Source of the DNA: Sternotherus odoratus
Lineage: Eukaryota; Chordata; Testudines; Kinosternidae
DNA length: 64,000 nucleotides
Assembly (NCBI GenBank): GCA_032164245.1
Contig: JAVMKO010000003.1
Location: 93,495,890-93,559,889 of the forward strand
Direction: 5' to 3'
The notes under the pieces are model-generated. The model was not told where the DNA came from. It ran no database searches and was given only the letters and a program-made list of their open reading frames with translations. Shown in pieces: positions 60,779 to 64,000 of the stretch (positions within the stretch are counted from its first letter, which is position 1; each line of letters begins with the position of its first letter). The position numbers and the translations under genes were made by a program.

Positions 60779-60985
60779 AAGTGCAGTGGTTAGGGCACTA
60801 ACTTAGGACCTTGGAGATATGGATTTAATTCTTTATTTGGCCACAGACTTCCTGTGTGACCTTGGGCAACTCACTTAACTTTACTGTGCCTTAGTAACCT
60901 ACCTGTAAAATAGGAACCTCACAGAGATGTTTTAAGGATATATATTAAAAATTGTGAGGTGTTACAGTGATGGGGATGATAGAAT
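60779..60985 (+). repeat. MIR-type SINE
   Basis: Follows the MIR order: AGTGCAGTGGTTAGGGCACT (tRNA-like head), GGATTTAATTC in place of the B box, then TTCCTGTGTGACCTTGGGCA, CTCACTTAACTTTACTGTGC and GTAAAATAGGAAC. Clear though diverged. Confidence 0.85.
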
Positions 60986-61150
60986 GAACGTGTTGGTTAT
61001 TTAGAGTTAGTTCCAATACTGCATGTGTAAGGGCAGACTCTGGATCCTCAGTGAAGAGCCATGGGCTCTAGGTCAATTATTGATTTAGCAAGTATTTGAT
61101 TGTTTTATAATTTACTAGCGATAATAAGAGTTACTCATATTTGTGTGTCT

Positions 61151-61832
61151 AAGGGTATGTGTACACATGTATTGGACACCAGAAGCTAGCCCATGTCAGC
61201 TGACTCAGCTTCTGGGAGGGGTGAAAGTGAGCCAGTACGGCGTACCAGTAAGAACCTGCACCAGCCTATAGCCAGTCCACATTAAAGCACCGCTGTGGTA
61301 GCGTTTTAATGTCTTTTCCCCTTTTGCCTCCTCCGTTGGCGGCCCTGCTGGTAGGAGCAGCTGCCCTGGGGCCGCCGATTTAAAAGGGCCTGGATCTCCG
61401 GACGCCACTGCTGCTAGCACAGCAGTGGTGTCCAGAGCCCTGAGCCCTTTAAATCAACACAGGAGCCCCTGGTGGTGTGGGCCTGGAAGGGCTGGCTGGG
61501 GGATGGTGAACCTCGCCCCCCCCCCCCTTCCGCCTCCTGCCCCCCCGGAACTAGGCCGCAACTGCCCTGACCCCATACCGGGAAGTGTCCTGAGTTACTT
61601 TCATCCCTGGGATCAGGCTAAGGGACTGTTTAATTGCAGTGCAGATATTCGAACTTTGGCTGTAGCCCGAACTCTGGGACCCTCCCACAGCACAGGGTCC
61701 TAGAGCCCTGGCTCCAGTCCAGATCTGAACATCTACACTGCAATTTAACAGCCCTTTAGTGCAAGCCTCATGAGTCTGAGTCAGCTGGGATGGGTCAGGT
61801 TTGGGTGTCTAATTGCAGTGTAGACCTATCCT
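61151..61832. mobile_element. hAT-type MITE interrupted by another MITE
   Basis: The outer ends, AAGGGTATGTGTACAC and GTGTAGACCTATCCT, are inverted. The inside has the recurring TTTAATTGCAGTG and GGCTGTAGCCCGAACTCTGG words. The inner element (about 61214-61608) begins GGGAGGGGTGAAAGTGAGCC and ends GTTACTTTCATCCC, again inverted and hAT-like. The C-run at 61517-61529 lies in the inner element. No protein. Confidence 0.6.
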
Positions 61833-62590
61833 AATACATGCATCTGAATAGCTGTTGTTCTCATGTACTATTTCTACCCAATGGATGGGAGATGATGCAC
61901 ATGGCTTCTCAAGTTGTACATGATGCTTGGTGCACATGACTAGTAAGAACCAGGACAAGTGAACAAACCTGAGTCTTCACAGAAACTAGCATACCAGAAC
62001 AAGCTGTAAAACTGAAGAAAGAAATCTGACTTCAGACCATCAATTTCACTTTCAGTTACACTCCCTAAAGTGTATGCCAACGGGCTTTTCGGGACTGGGA
62101 GTTTGCCCCTTTGCGAGCCATTGGTGTAACTGCAGCCGTGCAAAGTCTTAGTGTAGGCAAGGAATGCTGCCATTTGCATCAGTGCAATAAGCCCCTGCAT
62201 GGATCTGATTAAAAGGCAAACTGTAGCTACAGCTCTGCAATCCCCTAGTGTAGCTACACGAATAACAGGTAATGGGGCAAATCTCTAGTATAGACAAGGT
62301 CTAGGGTTTAACTTGAGAACACAATGGTGAAAATGAAAGCTGACTTTCATATTTCGTCCATTCTAGCTAAGCCATTTCCTTATGGAATATGGCAGGGACA
62401 TGCATTTAAAAATTATAGTATGAAGACTTGACTGGTGATTACGATCTAAGCTTAAAAGAATAGTGAACTACCGTCCTAGAACAATATGAGAAGCGGCCAA
62501 GCACGTGCATGCTCTAGCAACAGACACGTGTCAGACTCTGAAAGCCAAGAAAAGTTCTGTAGACAAAACTTTATAGTGTAGCCAGAGGCT
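61833..62590. other. No gene recognised
   Basis: Mixed DNA. The minus-strand frame at 61940-62200 has no domain. Confidence 0.35.
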
Positions 62591-62965
62591 TAAGGTATGT
62601 CTACACCAGGCGTAGGCAACCTATGGCATATGTGCCAAAGATGGCACACGAGCTGATTTCAGTGGCACTCACACTGCCTAGGTCCTAGCCACCAGTCCAG
62701 GGGGCTCTGAATTTTAATTTAATTTTAAATGAAGCTTCTTAAACATTTTAAAAACCTTATTTACTTTACATACAACAATAGCTTACTTATATATTATAGC
62801 CTTATAGAAAGAGACCTTCCAAAAACATCAAAATATATTACTGAAATGCGAAACCTTAAATTAGAGTGAACGAATTACTTTCACCCCTGGACTCAGGCTA
62901 AGGGACTGTTTAATTGCAGTGTAGACATTTGGACTTTGGCTGTAGCCCGGACTCTGAGACCCTCT
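62591..62965. mobile_element. Second outer-type MITE with a hAT insertion
   Basis: Starts AAGGTATGTCTACAC like the element at 61151, is broken at 62607 by a hAT-like sequence (CAGGCGTAGGCAACCTATGG ... GCGAAACCTTAAATTAGAG), and resumes with CTCAGGCTAAGGGACTG and TTTAATTGCAGTGTAGACAT. Confidence 0.6.
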
Positions 62966-63524
62966 TGTTTCTACAGAGTTTCTTTGAGATAAGAAGAAAT
63001 GAATCTCCCTACTTGCAAGACCCTATTTGCAGAAGCATAGCAATGAAAATTATATGTAATGTCACGTTTGGTCTGACTAATGAACTGATCAAAATGTATT
63101 TTTACCTCAGTGGGCTTCAACAAGAATCAGTGGTGGTAACAGAAGCTATAATTATCAGATCTCAGAACCTTGTCTGTCACCCGAATCAGGTGGTTAGAAC
63201 ACTGTATAATTCTCATCGGTATAGTTTTCCTATCAAGATGTTCCACTTACAGTGGTTTAACATGTCTTTTGCTGCCAGTTTGACACATCTGCTACATTAA
63301 AGTTGGCTCACTGCTCAGTAACCTAATCTGCCATAATAAATCCCTGCCTTTTAGATTAGCAAAATATGTCCGATTTTACTTCCTGTCAAAAGATGCGTAA
63401 AATGTTTGTTAATACTGATAAAATTACTAGAGCTTATTTCTGGTAAAATATCTCTCTTCTGTGACAATTCTTTTCATCTGTAAAAATTAGGAACATAAAA
63501 TGTTGAGAGTGAGAACAAAGTAGT
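62966..63524. other. No gene recognised
   Basis: The 128-codon frame at 62914-63300 begins inside the MITE and has no known domain. I do not support it as a gene. Confidence 0.35.
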
Positions 63525-63635
63525 GTAGAGAGGAAGGATGGCCTTGCGGTTAAGGCACTGGTTTGATCTGGAACTCAGGAGAGCTGGATCGATTTCTGGT
63601 ATTGTCATATTATATTGAGCTCCAGTCTACTTTTG
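63525..63635 (+). repeat. tRNA-like SINE head fragment
   Basis: GGCCTTGCGGTTAAGGCACT and CAGGAGAGCTGGATCGATTTC resemble the A and B box region of a tRNA-derived SINE. Confidence 0.5.
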
Positions 63636-63658
63636 GTGGATAAATCTGCAAGGGTAGT

Positions 63659-64000
63659 GTTGCAAGGTACTTTGGATTTTGCGAGACAAGGCACACACAC
63701 GTGGTTGTATAAAGTAGATGAGTTTATTGGAAGGCCTCGGTCCCTCGAATAGGCATTGAGGGGCTCGGGTCTATCAACGCGACCGCAGAAGGGGTGCCTA
63801 GCACTCCGGAGCCGTTGCTAGGAAGGAAGAGCCCACGGGCAACACACAAGTGTGGGCTTAAGTACACTCACACATTTACATCTCATACATACTCATGTCT
63901 CATTTGCAAGCAACAAGCTGATTGGTTACATGCTGTCCTGCCTCAGTTTCCCCATTTAGTTTCCCACGCATTCGTTCTCACACAGACGGGGTAAACATTC
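63659..64000. repeat. Probable LTR, cut by window end
   Basis: Begins TGTTGCAAGGTACTTTGG. GAGTTTATTGG near 63720 could be a minus-strand AATAAA. The sequence is less AT-rich than its neighbours and runs off the end. Class tentative. Confidence 0.35.

Noticed and set aside
62914..63300. A 128-codon frame
   Set aside because: It starts within a MITE and no domain is apparent.

Overview
The window is 64 kb of non-coding vertebrate nuclear DNA, most likely from a turtle; a crocodilian is the main alternative. The call rests on recognised repeat families rather than a database search: CR1 LINEs, Penelope-like elements (PLEs) whose tail carries a conserved hairpin next to AAGCTTATGCT, several retroviral-type LTRs, hAT/Tigger/Harbinger-like DNA elements and MIR-like SINEs. 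No complete host protein-coding gene, rRNA, tRNA, CRISPR array or bacterial-type operon is visible. One 78-bp candidate host exon (54330-54407) has good splice signals on both sides, so the window may be a large intron or a gene-poor interval.

Layout. 1-5 kb: a solo LTR (1169-2110) and a 63-nt-arm hairpin (3112-3277). 6-10 kb: an old composite SINE-like repeat invaded by an LTR (6156-7055), and a second copy invaded by a palindromic MITE (9076-9367). 10.8-13.2 kb: a PLE with a GIY-YIG coding remnant, split by a CR1 with matching target duplications. 14.3-17.6 kb: two related LTR-like repeats facing each other around a second PLE. 19-22 kb: a 94-bp PLE insertion with an inverted end, then a Tigger-like element hosting a PLE fragment and a hAT MITE. 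25-36 kb: LTR-like repeats, two G-rich hAT-associated repeats and a second MITE. 39.7-42.1 kb: a minus-strand PLE and a 46-bp minisatellite element. 43-53 kb: CR1 pieces, a 449-bp solo LTR with perfect 5-bp duplication, and a three-level nest (CR1, then LTR, then PLE). 54-58 kb: the candidate exon, a second copy of the first solo LTR, and a broken hAT transposase of the GTF2IRD2/ZBED-like type between terminal inverted repeats. 58-64 kb: further repeats, a MIR-like SINE, hAT MITEs and an LTR cut by the window end.

The most interesting pattern is in the PLE family. Three separate PLE insertions (19322-19415, 39722-40427, 51972-52175) carry at their 5' end a short inverted copy of their own tail, and all three inverted stubs stop in the same few bases of the tail. 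Two are bounded by clean 11-12 bp target duplications, so each stub went in with its element as one unit. The better-preserved tails also contain a hammerhead-ribozyme-like core. Hammerhead ribozymes and inverted or duplicated ends are known for Penelope-like elements in general; the constant stub breakpoint in this family is what deserves checking. Elsewhere the elements are decayed and give a readable order of insertion rather than a set of cooperating genes.
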